NCBI GenBank assembly: GCA_946885645.1
Contig: CAMPGU010000006.1
Span: 1 to 38,550 of the forward strand
Source of the DNA: an uncultured Haloferula sp.
GTDB lineage: Bacteria > Verrucomicrobiota > Verrucomicrobiae > Verrucomicrobiales > Akkermansiaceae
Reading direction: 5' to 3'
DNA: 38,550 nt
Shown here in pieces: positions 1-8,007 of the stretch. Within the stretch, counting starts at the first letter, position 1; each line of letters begins with the position of its first letter. The notes below the pieces were generated by a model. The model had not been told where the DNA came from, made no database searches, and worked only from the letters and a program-made list of their open reading frames with translations. Made by a program: the position numbers and the translations under genes.

Positions 1-650
1 TGCACTCCGGGGTGGAGCCGGAAAGCGACTTCATGCCCCTGTGTTTTCAGAGCTTCCGCGAATCGCTCGCAGGCGGGGAGCTGCGCGACTTCCTGACGCA
101 TTCCGCTGGGCTGATGCGAGATGCCGGATTGGGTCTCCCTGTCACCCACGCTGATCCAGAACTTCGACTTCTGCCCCGGCATCTCCGCCACCCGGCCGGT
201 CAGCCGCTCGTCCTCCCACCAAAAGGAGCCCGACTGGCTAAGGCAGCGGGAGAAAACCTGCGGATACGAGAGGGTGATGAAGGCCGCGGCCAGTCCGGCA
301 AGGCTGGTTCCCCCGATGAAGTGTCCGCCTTCGGGCAGCTCCGGGGACCGCTCGCGGATCCATCGTATCAGGTCCGTGGCGATGAACTCCGCGTAGCACT
401 CGTTGCAGGGGAAATCACGATGCCGCGAAGCCGCGTCCACATGGGAAACAAAGACGCAGGTCCTCGGCGGGATTTCCCCGCGGCGCTGCAAGCCGCGGAT
501 GAGGTCGGGGGCTGCCATCTTCTCCACATAGTATTCCCCGTCCAGAAAGACGGCGATCCCCCGGGGGGATCCGGCCGGAGCCTCGAGCAACCGGATGCGG
601 CGCGAGCAGGTGCCCGAAGAACTGCCGACCTGATGCTCTTCAAGCTTCAT
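1..650 (-). CDS. Esterase-family (enterochelin esterase-like) protein, 3' end outside window
   Basis: An open frame runs on the minus strand from an ATG at 650 to the window edge with no stop, so only about the first 216 residues are visible. It reads as an alpha/beta hydrolase of the Fes/esterase D group (Pfam Esterase type). An early strand contains VFLDGEYY, a central GGTSLAGLAAAF carries the nucleophile serine in a G-x-S-x-A/G setting, and SQSGSFWW follows, as is common after the nucleophile elbow in this group. There is no signal peptide, so it is probably cytoplasmic. It starts 19 bases after the ppk1 stop and may be transcribed with it. No clear Shine-Dalgarno sequence precedes the start. 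Substrate cannot be told; family members hydrolyse siderophore esters, S-formylglutathione or acyl esters. Confidence 0.75.
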   Translation of the reverse strand, partial: MKLEEHQVGSSSGTCSRRIRLLEAPAGSPRGIAVFLDGEYYVEKMAAPDLIRGLQRRGEIPPRTCVFVSHVDAASRHRDFPCNECYAEFIATDLIRWIRERSPELPEGGHFIGGTSLAGLAAAFITLSYPQVFSRCLSQSGSFWWEDERLTGRVAEMPGQKSKFWISVGDRETQSGISHQPSGMRQEVAQLPACERFAEALKTQGHEVAFRLHPGV

Positions 651-669
651 CGCGGAAAAGAGGAGGGAG

Positions 670-2763
670 CTACTTCGGCACGTGCGGCTCGAAGGTCATC
701 GCGCGTTCATGCTCCCGGGCTTTCGCGGTACGCCGGGCCTCCTTGAAGAAATACTCCTGGGCGCGGAATTTCTTCTCGCCGCTGCCCGGTTTGAGGCGTT
801 CGGAGGAGCCGTCCGGGAGAATCCTGGAGGATTGGACGTTGTCCTGGAAGAAAGACTCCAGGATGCGCAGCAACCGCCGCCGGGCCCGGCTGTCTTCGAT
901 CGGAATCATCAGCTCCACGCGGCGTTCGAGATTCCGCCCCATCCAATCGGCGGAGGCGATGAAGATGTCCGGATCGCCGCCTTGATGGAAATAGAAGATC
1001 CGCGCGTGCTCCAGGAAGCGGTCGATGATCGAGACCACCCGGATGTGCTTGGAGTGCTTGGCATCGCCCGTTTTCAGACAGCAGATGCCGCGGACGTTCA
1101 GGTTGATTTCCACGCCGGCCTTGGAGGCTTCGTAGAGCGCGGTGATGATCTCGGGATCCTGGAGCGAGTTCACCTTGGCAAGGATCCGTGCTGGCGCGCC
1201 CTGACGCGCGCGCTCGGCTTCGGAGGCGATGAGGTCCAGAAGGCGCGGCTTCATTGCCGTGGGCGCGGGCACCAGACGCTGGAAGCGCAGCAGCTTCGAG
1301 CGGCCGGTCACCGCATTGAAGAAAAGGGAGGCGTCCGCGCCGTACTCGGGACGGCAGGTGAGGAGGGAAATGTCCGTGTAGAGGCGGGCGGTGCTCTCGT
1401 TGTAGTTCCCCGTGCCGAGGTGCACGTAGCGGCGCAGGCGGCCGTCTTCCCGGCGCACGACCAGGCAGATCTTCGCGTGGGTCTTCAGGCCCTTCACGCC
1501 GTACACGATCTGGGCTCCCGCACGCTGGAGTTCTTCCGCGCGGAGCAAATTGCGGGCCTCGTCAAAGCGGGCCTTCAACTCCACCAGCACCGTGACGGTC
1601 TTGCCGTTTTCCGCGGCGCGGATCAGCGCATCAATGATGCGGGACTGGCGCGCCGTGCGATAGAGCACCTGCTTGATGGAGACGACATGGGGATCGTCGG
1701 CGGCTTCCTCGATGAGCCTCATCACGGGCTCGAAACTCTCGTAGGGGTGATGCAGCAGCACGTCCCGCCGGACGATCGCCTCGAAAATCGAATCGCCCGG
1801 GGCGAGTTCGGGTGAGGACTGGGGGGTCCAGTCTTCGTCCCGCAGGTGGCCGAAGCCGGGCAGGAAAGCCAGGTCCATGAAGCCGGCAAGGGCGAGCGGC
1901 CCCGCGATCCGGTAGGTCTCCTGCGAACCGGCTCCGCATGTTTCCTGGATGACCTTCGCGAGATCCCTGGGAAGGCTGGCCGGGAGTTCCAAGCGCACGG
2001 TGTCGGAAAGCTTGCGGGCCGCCAGCACTTCCTCCATCTCGCCTGCCAAGTCTCCCGCCTCGTCTTCCTGCACGGCGATGTCGCCGTTGCGCGTCACTCG
2101 GAAGCAGGCGGTGGCGACGACATCCTCCCCCGGGAAGAGATCCCCGGCATGACGGGCGACCACATCCTCGATCAGGACGAAAGCCACGCCCTCGCTGCCA
2201 TCGCTCACCGCGACACGGCGGCCGATGCCGTCGGGGATCGGGATCAGGGCATGGCGGAGGGTGCCCGTCTCATTGTCGCTGATCCGGCAAGCCACCGCCA
2301 ACTGGAGCGCGGGCACGAGCGGGGGTTCCTCATCCGCTACCACCGCCAGCGGCGTGAGGAGCGGCGAGATCGAGTCGTGGAAGGCGGCCGCCACCTGATC
2401 CGATTGGGCGGGAGAGAGGGCCTTCGGATTCAAGAGCCGGATGCCTTTTTCCTGAAGCGCCTTGCAAAGCACCTCGTTGAAGAGCCGGTATTGGTCCTCC
2501 ACCATCTGCTGCACGCGGCGACGGATTGCCGCGAGCTGCTGGGTCGGCGTCATGCCGGAGGGATCCGGTTTCTTGCGGCCGCTGCGTTGCAGCAGCATCA
2601 GGCTGCCCACGCGGACCTGGAAAAACTCGTCGAGATTCGAGGCGGTGATCGCGAGGAATTTCACCCGCTCCAGCAGCGGGACATCGCCGCGCAGGGCTTC
2701 GTTGAGCACCCGCTGGTTGAATTCCAGCCAAGACAGCTCGCGATTGATGAAAGGAAGAGGCAT
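670..2763 (-). CDS. ppk1: Polyphosphate kinase 1
   Basis: Makes inorganic polyphosphate from ATP, reversibly, through a phosphohistidine intermediate. The 697 residues match the usual PPK1 length. The N-terminus has the family signature FINRELSWLEFNQRVLNEA. The phosphorylated histidine is seen in LKTHAKICLV (His429) and the second catalytic histidine in LEHARIFYF (His586); they correspond to E. coli His435 and His592. GTGNYNESTARLYTD is also typical. The gene lies 14 bases downstream of the exopolyphosphatase gene on the same strand, so synthesis and breakdown are probably co-transcribed. A PPK2 gene is divergent upstream. Function is well supported by motifs and context. Confidence 0.97.
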   Translation of the reverse strand: MPLPFINRELSWLEFNQRVLNEALRGDVPLLERVKFLAITASNLDEFFQVRVGSLMLLQRSGRKKPDPSGMTPTQQLAAIRRRVQQMVEDQYRLFNEVLCKALQEKGIRLLNPKALSPAQSDQVAAAFHDSISPLLTPLAVVADEEPPLVPALQLAVACRISDNETGTLRHALIPIPDGIGRRVAVSDGSEGVAFVLIEDVVARHAGDLFPGEDVVATACFRVTRNGDIAVQEDEAGDLAGEMEEVLAARKLSDTVRLELPASLPRDLAKVIQETCGAGSQETYRIAGPLALAGFMDLAFLPGFGHLRDEDWTPQSSPELAPGDSIFEAIVRRDVLLHHPYESFEPVMRLIEEAADDPHVVSIKQVLYRTARQSRIIDALIRAAENGKTVTVLVELKARFDEARNLLRAEELQRAGAQIVYGVKGLKTHAKICLVVRREDGRLRRYVHLGTGNYNESTARLYTDISLLTCRPEYGADASLFFNAVTGRSKLLRFQRLVPAPTAMKPRLLDLIASEAERARQGAPARILAKVNSLQDPEIITALYEASKAGVEINLNVRGICCLKTGDAKHSKHIRVVSIIDRFLEHARIFYFHQGGDPDIFIASADWMGRNLERRVELMIPIEDSRARRRLLRILESFFQDNVQSSRILPDGSSERLKPGSGEKKFRAQEYFFKEARRTAKAREHERAMTFEPHVPK

Positions 2764-2777
2764 GGGAGATGATGAAT

Positions 2778-4325
2778 TTAGCCGGCATCGTCGATGACGA
2801 CCTCGAGCCCGAAGACCTGCTCGAAGAGGTCGCCCTTCGAGGTCATGGCCAAGCGTTCCACGGCGGCATCCGCGAGGCCGGGGAGCATCAGCCGGAGGCG
2901 CCGCTCGTCGCGGCGGATCACGATCTCGTGCACGCGCTGGTCATGCGTGCGCTCCAGCGCATCCGCGACCCGGAGGATGGCGGAAAGCTTCGAAACGCGG
3001 ATCCGATCGGCGGTCTCGAGGTCGCGGTAGTTCGGATGGTCGATACGGGGCCCCGAGTGCCGGTGGTAGCGCGCCACCAGGGCGATCATGGTGATGTCGA
3101 GCCGGTCGAGGCCGAAAATCTCGCTGTTCAGGATGATGTACTCGGAGTGCTTGTGGTGGGCACGGGGGCTGACGAAGGTGCCCACCTCGTGGAGGATCGC
3201 CGCCACCTGGAGGAGCATCGCATCGTGCTTTGTCATCCCGTGGAGGCCTTGCAGTTCCGTGAAAAGGTGATCGCACAGCCGGGCGACATGTTCGCCGTGG
3301 CGGGGATCGGATTGATAGCGGAGAGCGAGGATGCGGGCGGAGCGCAGCACCTCCTGATCGAGCGTGTCCGCGAGACTGCCCGACACCAGCAAGTCCTGCA
3401 GGATGCCCTGTTCGTAATCGCTCACCGGAATGTGGACCTCCTTCAGCCCGAAAGCCTCCGCGATCGCCAGGTTCGTCTCCAGCGCGGGCAGGAGGGCCTC
3501 GGAGGTCTGGTAGTCGATCTGGAAGTGCGTGACCAGGTCCAGCTCGCTCATCTGCGAAGCTTCCAGCGCGATCTTCTTAAGGCCTTTGGTCGAGCAGGTG
3601 CCGGAGCCTTTCGATAGATCCCGCGCGATCTGCTGGATTTCATAGCCGATGACCACGAGAGCATCCAACTGCACGTCATGATAGTCGAAATGCATCTGGG
3701 CCAGGTTGCCGCTGGCATGCTCCCGGATCACCCGTAGCATTGCCGGGCCTTCCGCATGGGAGCCCTCGGTGGCCTCCCGCGTGCGGTGGGTGCCCAGGCG
3801 GTAGCTGGTATAGCGGGTGATAGCTCCTTCCTGGAAAAGCAGGGCGCGGGTGTTGCCGGGGCCCACATGCACCACCAGCGTGCAGCGGCGCTTCATCGCC
3901 GGGGTGTCCCTGAGGCGGCGGCGCGTCTTCAGGTAGATCAGCCGCGTCATCTCGCCGTCGTCGATCGGATTGATCGAGAGGCCGCAGGCGATCCGGATCC
4001 GGTTGAGGAAAATGTCGTGATTGGTGGCTTCGACGAGGATGTTGGTGGCCACGGCGCGGGTGATGTCGCGGCCGTCCGCTCCATACTCGGCGAGCGCGTT
4101 CTGGTAGTCCTTGAGGATTCCGACGATCCGCTCCGTCGTTTCGGCGCTCACCACGCCATGCCGGAAGACGTCGCGGGCGAGGGGCGCGGGCTGCTCCAGG
4201 AAATCCACCGCGCGATAGGTCCCGTCCGGCTGCCTTTCCGCGACCAGCAGGGAAACCGCGCTGGCACCGACGTGGATCGCGGTGGCCAGCGGTCCGTGGG
4301 TCTCGGCGGGCGGAGCGGATGACAT
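2778..4325 (-). CDS. ppx: Exopolyphosphatase, Ppx/GppA family with C-terminal HD domain
   Basis: Releases phosphate from polyphosphate ends or hydrolyses pppGpp. The 515 residues equal the long Ppx/GppA form: two ASKHA-fold halves, then a C-terminal HD-like helical domain. Seen motifs are the N-terminal HVGASAVSLLVAER (phosphate-binding turn), VVHVGPGNTRALLFQ in the second half, and LLQVAAILHEVGTF followed by HHKHSEYIILNS, which is characteristic of the C-terminal domain. The frame extends further upstream, but the ATG at 4325 is chosen because homology begins just after it (MSSAPPAETHG then the ASKHA strand). Several canonical residues are altered: the usual D-I-G-S-N becomes H-V-G-A-S, so activity may be atypical. 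It is upstream of ppk1 and divergent from the PPK2 gene. Confidence 0.9.
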   Translation of the reverse strand: MSSAPPAETHGPLATAIHVGASAVSLLVAERQPDGTYRAVDFLEQPAPLARDVFRHGVVSAETTERIVGILKDYQNALAEYGADGRDITRAVATNILVEATNHDIFLNRIRIACGLSINPIDDGEMTRLIYLKTRRRLRDTPAMKRRCTLVVHVGPGNTRALLFQEGAITRYTSYRLGTHRTREATEGSHAEGPAMLRVIREHASGNLAQMHFDYHDVQLDALVVIGYEIQQIARDLSKGSGTCSTKGLKKIALEASQMSELDLVTHFQIDYQTSEALLPALETNLAIAEAFGLKEVHIPVSDYEQGILQDLLVSGSLADTLDQEVLRSARILALRYQSDPRHGEHVARLCDHLFTELQGLHGMTKHDAMLLQVAAILHEVGTFVSPRAHHKHSEYIILNSEIFGLDRLDITMIALVARYHRHSGPRIDHPNYRDLETADRIRVSKLSAILRVADALERTHDQRVHEIVIRRDERRLRLMLPGLADAAVERLAMTSKGDLFEQVFGLEVVIDDAG

Positions 4326-4437
4326 TGGCTGAAGACAGCGCGGGCGGACGCGCCTTTCAATGACGAATATGTGACGCCTGGAGGACATTCGACTCCATGC
4401 TTGCCAGCGCCTTTTCCGGCAGGAACGATGGCTTCCG
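4326..4437. promoter_or_regulatory. Divergent intergenic region between ppx-ppk1 and ppk2
   Basis: These 112 bases separate the minus-strand ppx-ppk1 unit from the plus-strand PPK2 gene, so both promoters should lie here. I see no convincing sigma-70 boxes on either strand and no obvious operator such as a Pho box. The placement alone suggests the polyphosphate genes are regulated together. Confidence 0.5.
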
Positions 4438-5262
4438 ATGAAAATCGGCGAGGCCATCAGGAAATACCGGGTGAAACCCGGGGAAAAGGTGGACCTCAAA
4501 TCGATTGACCCGGGTGATTGCTCGCTCTTCTCCGCCGGTGGCAAGAGCGAGTCCCAAACCGTTTTCGATGAGCTCCGGGATGAGCTCCAGACCCAGCAGA
4601 AGGTCCTCTACGCGCAGCAGAAGCACCGCATTCTCATCGTGCTCCAGGCGATGGACACCGGGGGGAAAGACGGCTGCGTGAAGCATGTCTTTTCCCGCGT
4701 GGATCCGCAGGGGATCGACGTGAAGGCTTTCAAGAAGCCGAGCGAAGAAGAGCTGGCCCACGATTTTCTATGGCGGGTCCATCCGCATGTGCCCGGGAAC
4801 GGGCAGATCGTCATTTTCAACCGCAGCCACTATGAGGACATCCTCGCGGTGCGCGTGAAGAAGCTCTTCGGCGACGAGGTGTGGAAGCGCCGCTACCGGC
4901 ACGTGGCCGATTTCGAGCGGATGCTGGCGGAAGAGGGCACGACCATCGTGAAGATGTTCCTGCACATCTCGAAGGACGAACAGAAGCGGCGCCTGGAATC
5001 ACGCCTCGCGAATCCCGCGAAACACTGGAAGTTCAATCCCGACGATCTCTCCGACCGCGCCCGCTGGGACGATTTCCAGAAGGCCTACGAAGACCTGATC
5101 GAGAAGACGAGCACGGAGCATGCTCCCTGGTACATCATCCCGGGCGACCGGAAGTGGTATCGCAATCTCGTGGTCGCGCGCGTCGTGGTGGACGTCCTGC
5201 GCGGGTTGAAGATGGACTTCCCGAAACCTGCCTGGGATCCCGCGTCGGTGAAGATCGACTGA
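4438..5262 (+). CDS. ppk2: PPK2-family polyphosphate:nucleotide phosphotransferase
   Basis: Transfers phosphate between polyphosphate and nucleotides, mostly regenerating NDP or NTP from polyphosphate. The single-domain length of 274 residues and the start KIGEAIRKYRVKPGEKVDL are typical of the TIGR03709-type (class III-like) group. Walker A is seen as AMDTGGKDG (residues 72-80) and Walker B-like FNRSHYEDIL (around 127-136). DFERMLAEEGTTIVKMFLHISKDEQKRRL is the lid-region signature, described here only by its ends (residues about 158-187), and HAPWYIIPGDRKWYRN closes the domain. The start ATG is well placed. It is divergent from ppx-ppk1, giving a full polyphosphate cycle in one locus. Nucleotide preference cannot be read from sequence. 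Confidence 0.93.
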   Translation: MKIGEAIRKYRVKPGEKVDLKSIDPGDCSLFSAGGKSESQTVFDELRDELQTQQKVLYAQQKHRILIVLQAMDTGGKDGCVKHVFSRVDPQGIDVKAFKKPSEEELAHDFLWRVHPHVPGNGQIVIFNRSHYEDILAVRVKKLFGDEVWKRRYRHVADFERMLAEEGTTIVKMFLHISKDEQKRRLESRLANPAKHWKFNPDDLSDRARWDDFQKAYEDLIEKTSTEHAPWYIIPGDRKWYRNLVVARVVVDVLRGLKMDFPKPAWDPASVKID

Positions 5263-5267
5263 AACGG

Positions 5268-5687
5268 ATGAAGAAGCTCTTTCTCCTTGCATGCATGTCG
5301 TCGGCGGCGGGTCTCGCGTCCTGCGGACTCCCCGGCACGGAAGACGAGTCGGTGAAACTCGATCCCTACCGCGCGCTGATGGCGGACCGGATCAACGCGG
5401 TGCTCTACACGCGGAAACCGCCGGAAAAGATCATGGCGAAGCTGGGGGAGCTCGGCGTGCAGCCGGGGCGGCTTTTCGGCGAATTCAAATCGACTACCGG
5501 CATCGACGATTGGTTCGGGGAGGAATGGAAGCCGGGCATGAAGCGCTACACCTCCTTGAGCTGCGGCCTTTCCCCCGTGGTGGACGATGCAGGGCGGATG
5601 ACGGCCTTCTATCGCAACCGCAAGTTCATCGACGGGAAGATGTATCCGGAGATCCCCCTCTCGCCCGGACTGGAAGCGCGGGAGTGA
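5268..5687 (+). CDS. Small putative lipoprotein, function unknown
   Basis: 139 residues. It begins MKKLFLLACMSSAAGLASC, a lipoprotein signal peptide with the lipobox LASC (Cys19), so it should be exported and lipid-anchored. The mature part is soluble and mixed charge, with PPEKIMAKLGELGVQPGRLF and a tryptophan-rich stretch DDWFGEEWKPGMKRYTSL; I recognise no family. It starts 5 bases after the PPK2 stop, so it is probably co-transcribed. The true start is the ATG at 5268; a longer open frame extends back through ppk2 but only as an overlapping shadow. It ends 1 base before the stop of the converging gene at 5689. Confidence 0.75.
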   Translation: MKKLFLLACMSSAAGLASCGLPGTEDESVKLDPYRALMADRINAVLYTRKPPEKIMAKLGELGVQPGRLFGEFKSTTGIDDWFGEEWKPGMKRYTSLSCGLSPVVDDAGRMTAFYRNRKFIDGKMYPEIPLSPGLEARE

Positions 5688-5688
5688 A

Positions 5689-6342
5689 TCACGGGGTCGC
5701 CTGATTTTCTTCCTTCGAGGCCTTCCGGGCCTCGGCCACGAAGTGATTGCAGGCCTCGCGGCAGAGCAAGGGGAGCGCCGCCGCGCGGTCGATCCCGCCG
5801 ATGACTCCGTCGAAGCGGCTGGCGTCGCTCTCCTCCAGAGGCGTCGCAGCGTCGATCTGCCACAGGATTTTCTTCACGCAGCAGTTCCCGGGGCCGCAGA
5901 CTTCCCGCACCAATCGCTGCGCGCCGGCATCGCTCAGGTTGCGGGCGAAGCGGTACATCCCCGTCTGCCGGTTCAGCTTGTCCCGCAGGTGCTGCACTTC
6001 GAGTTGCCCGTCCTGCCATGCGAACCAGAGCCCCGCAGCGGCGGGATAAAAGCTGTCCAAGGCCTGGCGCAGTTCCTCTGCGGAGGACAGCCGCAGGAGC
6101 CAGCCGCGTTTCAGCGAAAGCTCTCCTTTGGTGAAGCGGTAGTGGCCGTCCTCGGCCCAGGTCGAGATCGTGCGCGCGCCTGCCGAGCCGTTGTGAACCT
6201 CCAACTCGGACGGATCCCGCGATTCGTCATCGATGTGGCAAAGTACGTAGGCGGCACCCGCGGCCTCGGGCCGGATGGCGATCTGGCCGATGCGGCGGAC
6301 GCCGTTTGCCACGGCTTGTGAAAGTCGGTCAGCGAGCTTCAT
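5689..6342 (-). CDS. DR2241-family protein (putative 4Fe-4S partner of CbiX)
   Basis: 217 residues from ATG 6342. It resembles the C-terminal domain of Deinococcus DR2241, where a CbiX-type domain is joined to a cysteine-rich 4Fe-4S domain. Here the two are separate genes overlapping by 14 bases (6329-6342). Conserved cysteines appear as CGPGNCCVKKILW and LLCREACNHFV near the C-terminus, compatible with an iron-sulfur cluster; a further WFAWQDGQLEVQHLR block lies centrally. There is no signal peptide. The role is not established; co-occurrence with CbiX points to tetrapyrrole or metal-centre chemistry. The assignment comes from motif memory and pairing, so an HMM search is needed. Confidence 0.7.
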   Translation of the reverse strand: MKLADRLSQAVANGVRRIGQIAIRPEAAGAAYVLCHIDDESRDPSELEVHNGSAGARTISTWAEDGHYRFTKGELSLKRGWLLRLSSAEELRQALDSFYPAAAGLWFAWQDGQLEVQHLRDKLNRQTGMYRFARNLSDAGAQRLVREVCGPGNCCVKKILWQIDAATPLEESDASRFDGVIGGIDRAAALPLLCREACNHFVAEARKASKEENQATP

Positions 6343-7150
6343 GGGATTTCGCGTCAAAGTCCGCCACCTGGTCCAGGATCACCTCGGCAATATTCCGGTC
6401 CGTGCCGATGGCGGAGGAATAGTACAGGGTCTTGCCGCGCAGCCGGTGCGGATTGTGCCGGAAGACCTCGCGTTGGCTCGCGGCTTCCCCTGGTTCGGTC
6501 TCGATGCCGAGCAGCACGGGAATGTCCTGATAGCTATGAAGGCCGTCCGCGATGAAGAAGGGGACCACCACCACGTTCGGCGTCGCCGCCAGTTTGTCCC
6601 ACTCTCCGATAAACGGCTGCTCCTCCATGTAAGCGTCCAGCACCTCCGCGTAGCCCGCGCCGGAGGCCTTGATCTGGTCCGCCTGATCGCGGATGGCTTT
6701 CCTCGAGTTCTGGTTGAGGCCGGTGCCGTGGCCGACGATGAAGAGCGTGGTATCCGCGGGATCCGCCTCCGGTGCCACCTCCTTCGCTCGCTGCAAGAGC
6801 AGGCCGGTCATGGAGGGGTGCACGCCGACGGGGAGCGTATAGTGCCAGATTTTCCCCGCCCGCCGGGTCGTGGGGCCCTCGAGCCCCAGCTCGCGAGGGA
6901 TGACATCCTGGGTGAAGTAGCCCTCGCTGATGAAATCCGGGACCACGTAAACCTCTTCCGCATCGATCATGTAAACCGCTTCCCGCATCGACGGCTCCTC
7001 TTTCCAGAAGCAGCAATGAACCTCGCCGAAGACGCCGCGGCTGCGGATCTCCTCCGCGTGCTCGAAGTAGGGCGTGGAGGAGTCCGGGTTCTCGGTCGAG
7101 CCGTGGCCCACGATCAAAAGGGCGGCGTGCGGCTTTGGCGTGAAGGACAT
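6329..7150 (-). CDS. cbiX: CbiX-type sirohydrochlorin chelatase-like protein
   Basis: 273 residues from ATG 7150 (MSFTPKPH), chosen because the chelatase strand begins directly after. It has two related halves, each opening with the metal-site motif: LLIVGHGSTENPDSS near the N-terminus and LFIVGHGTGLNQNSRKAI in the middle. That is the duplicated CbiX layout, with the histidine of each GHG as metal ligand. The family inserts cobalt or iron into sirohydrochlorin (cobalamin or siroheme). VVVPFFIADGLHSYQDIPVLLG is the second-half signature (residues about 195-216). The neighbouring DR2241-type gene overlaps its end. No other cobalamin gene is visible, so the actual metal and substrate are open. 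Confidence 0.85.
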   Translation of the reverse strand: MSFTPKPHAALLIVGHGSTENPDSSTPYFEHAEEIRSRGVFGEVHCCFWKEEPSMREAVYMIDAEEVYVVPDFISEGYFTQDVIPRELGLEGPTTRRAGKIWHYTLPVGVHPSMTGLLLQRAKEVAPEADPADTTLFIVGHGTGLNQNSRKAIRDQADQIKASGAGYAEVLDAYMEEQPFIGEWDKLAATPNVVVVPFFIADGLHSYQDIPVLLGIETEPGEAASQREVFRHNPHRLRGKTLYYSSAIGTDRNIAEVILDQVADFDAKSHEAR

Positions 7151-7178
7151 GGCTCGAAATTGGGCCGGAGACCGCCGG

Positions 7179-7868
7179 ATGCAAGGGTTTGCTTCGTCTC
7201 CCCCCTTATGCCAGCAAACGGGCGTGCTCCCGCACCTGTATTTCTGGATCGACCCAGTACCCCGCGATGGCCCGGGAAACATGGCCGTGGACGAATGGTT
7301 GGTGGAAACCTGCCGGGAACCCTTTCTCCGCTCGTACCGCTGGGCGCCCGGTTGGGGCAGCTTCGGCTATTTCGTCAGGATGGCGGATCTCCCGGAGGGT
7401 GATTTGAAATGGGTGCGGCGCTGGACGGGCGGGGGAATCGTGGATCACCGCCAGGACTGGACCTACACGCTCTTTGTGCCGCGGGGTCACGCCCTCGCCG
7501 AGGCCCGCGGAGCGGAGAGCTACCGCGTGATCCATGGAGCAGTCGCGGCCGCTCTGCGCGCGGGCGGTCATCCGGCGGACCTCGCCGGTCCCTCGGCCCC
7601 GGCGGCGGGCGGGGACTGCTTCGCGCGGCCTGTAGAGCACGATCTCCTCGATACCGCGGGCCGGAAGATCGCCGGGGCGGGCCAGCGCCGTACGGCTCGC
7701 GGGCTCCTTCACCAAGGCTCCGTTTCACTGGCGCTCCCGCGTGAGAACGCCTTGGCGGAGGCTCTTTCCGGGCAGGTGGAGATGGTCGATCTCTCCCCCG
7801 ATCCCGCTTGGCTGGCATCCAGAATCGCAAGCCGCTATGGCACCAAGGCATGGACCGGGAGACGCTGA
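7179..7868 (+). CDS. Lipoate-protein ligase / BPL-LplA-LipB family protein
   Basis: 229 residues. The fold signature is plain: DPVPRDGPGNMAVDEWL at the N-terminus, RRWTGGGIVDHRQDWTYTLFVP (the RRxTGGG ligand-binding loop) and GRKIAGAGQRR with the conserved catalytic lysine (about Lys163). HQGSVSLALP follows as usual. The family attaches lipoyl or octanoyl groups to the E2 and H proteins of oxidative complexes. I chose ATG 7179 because GGAG lies 8 bases upstream; a GTG at 7224 (giving VLPHLYFW) would fit the family start equally well but lacks a ribosome site. The gene is divergent from cbiX by 28 bases and the tRNA-Pro follows it. Confidence 0.85.
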   Translation: MQGFASSPPLCQQTGVLPHLYFWIDPVPRDGPGNMAVDEWLVETCREPFLRSYRWAPGWGSFGYFVRMADLPEGDLKWVRRWTGGGIVDHRQDWTYTLFVPRGHALAEARGAESYRVIHGAVAAALRAGGHPADLAGPSAPAAGGDCFARPVEHDLLDTAGRKIAGAGQRRTARGLLHQGSVSLALPRENALAEALSGQVEMVDLSPDPAWLASRIASRYGTKAWTGRR

Positions 7869-7930
7869 AGCTCGAATCTTCGCTTTCGCCTTGCATGTGG
7901 GACAGCGCTTGCAGATGGTCCCGCCCGTCG

Positions 7931-8007
7931 CGGGGCGTAGCTCAGCCTGGTAGAGCGCCTGCTTTGGGAGCAGGATGTCGTCAGTTCGAATCTGGCCGCC
8001 CCGACCA
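7931..8007 (+). tRNA. tRNA-Pro (anticodon UGG)
   Basis: A complete cloverleaf is visible. The acceptor arms CGGGGCG (7931-7937) and CGCCCCG (7997-8003) pair perfectly, followed by A and an encoded CCA. The D arm is GCTC/GAGC, the anticodon arm CCTGC-TTTGGGA-GCAGG gives anticodon TGG, and the T arm has loop TTCGAAT between GTCAG and CTGGC. It lies directly upstream of the defence cassette, a common position for integrated islands, but I found no copy of its 3' end further right. Confidence 0.97.

Noticed and set aside
1846..2772. Long plus-strand open frame (308 codons) opposite ppk1, and a 377-codon one at 682-1815
   Set aside because: They are antisense to a gene with clear PPK1 motifs; the composition (many Arg, Gly, His) is typical of mirror frames in GC-rich DNA.
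7985..8007. tRNA-Pro 3' end as attachment site with a second copy to the right
   Set aside because: I scanned the right flank (24.2-26.7 kb) and found no copy of the tRNA 3' end; the idea stays open but unsupported.
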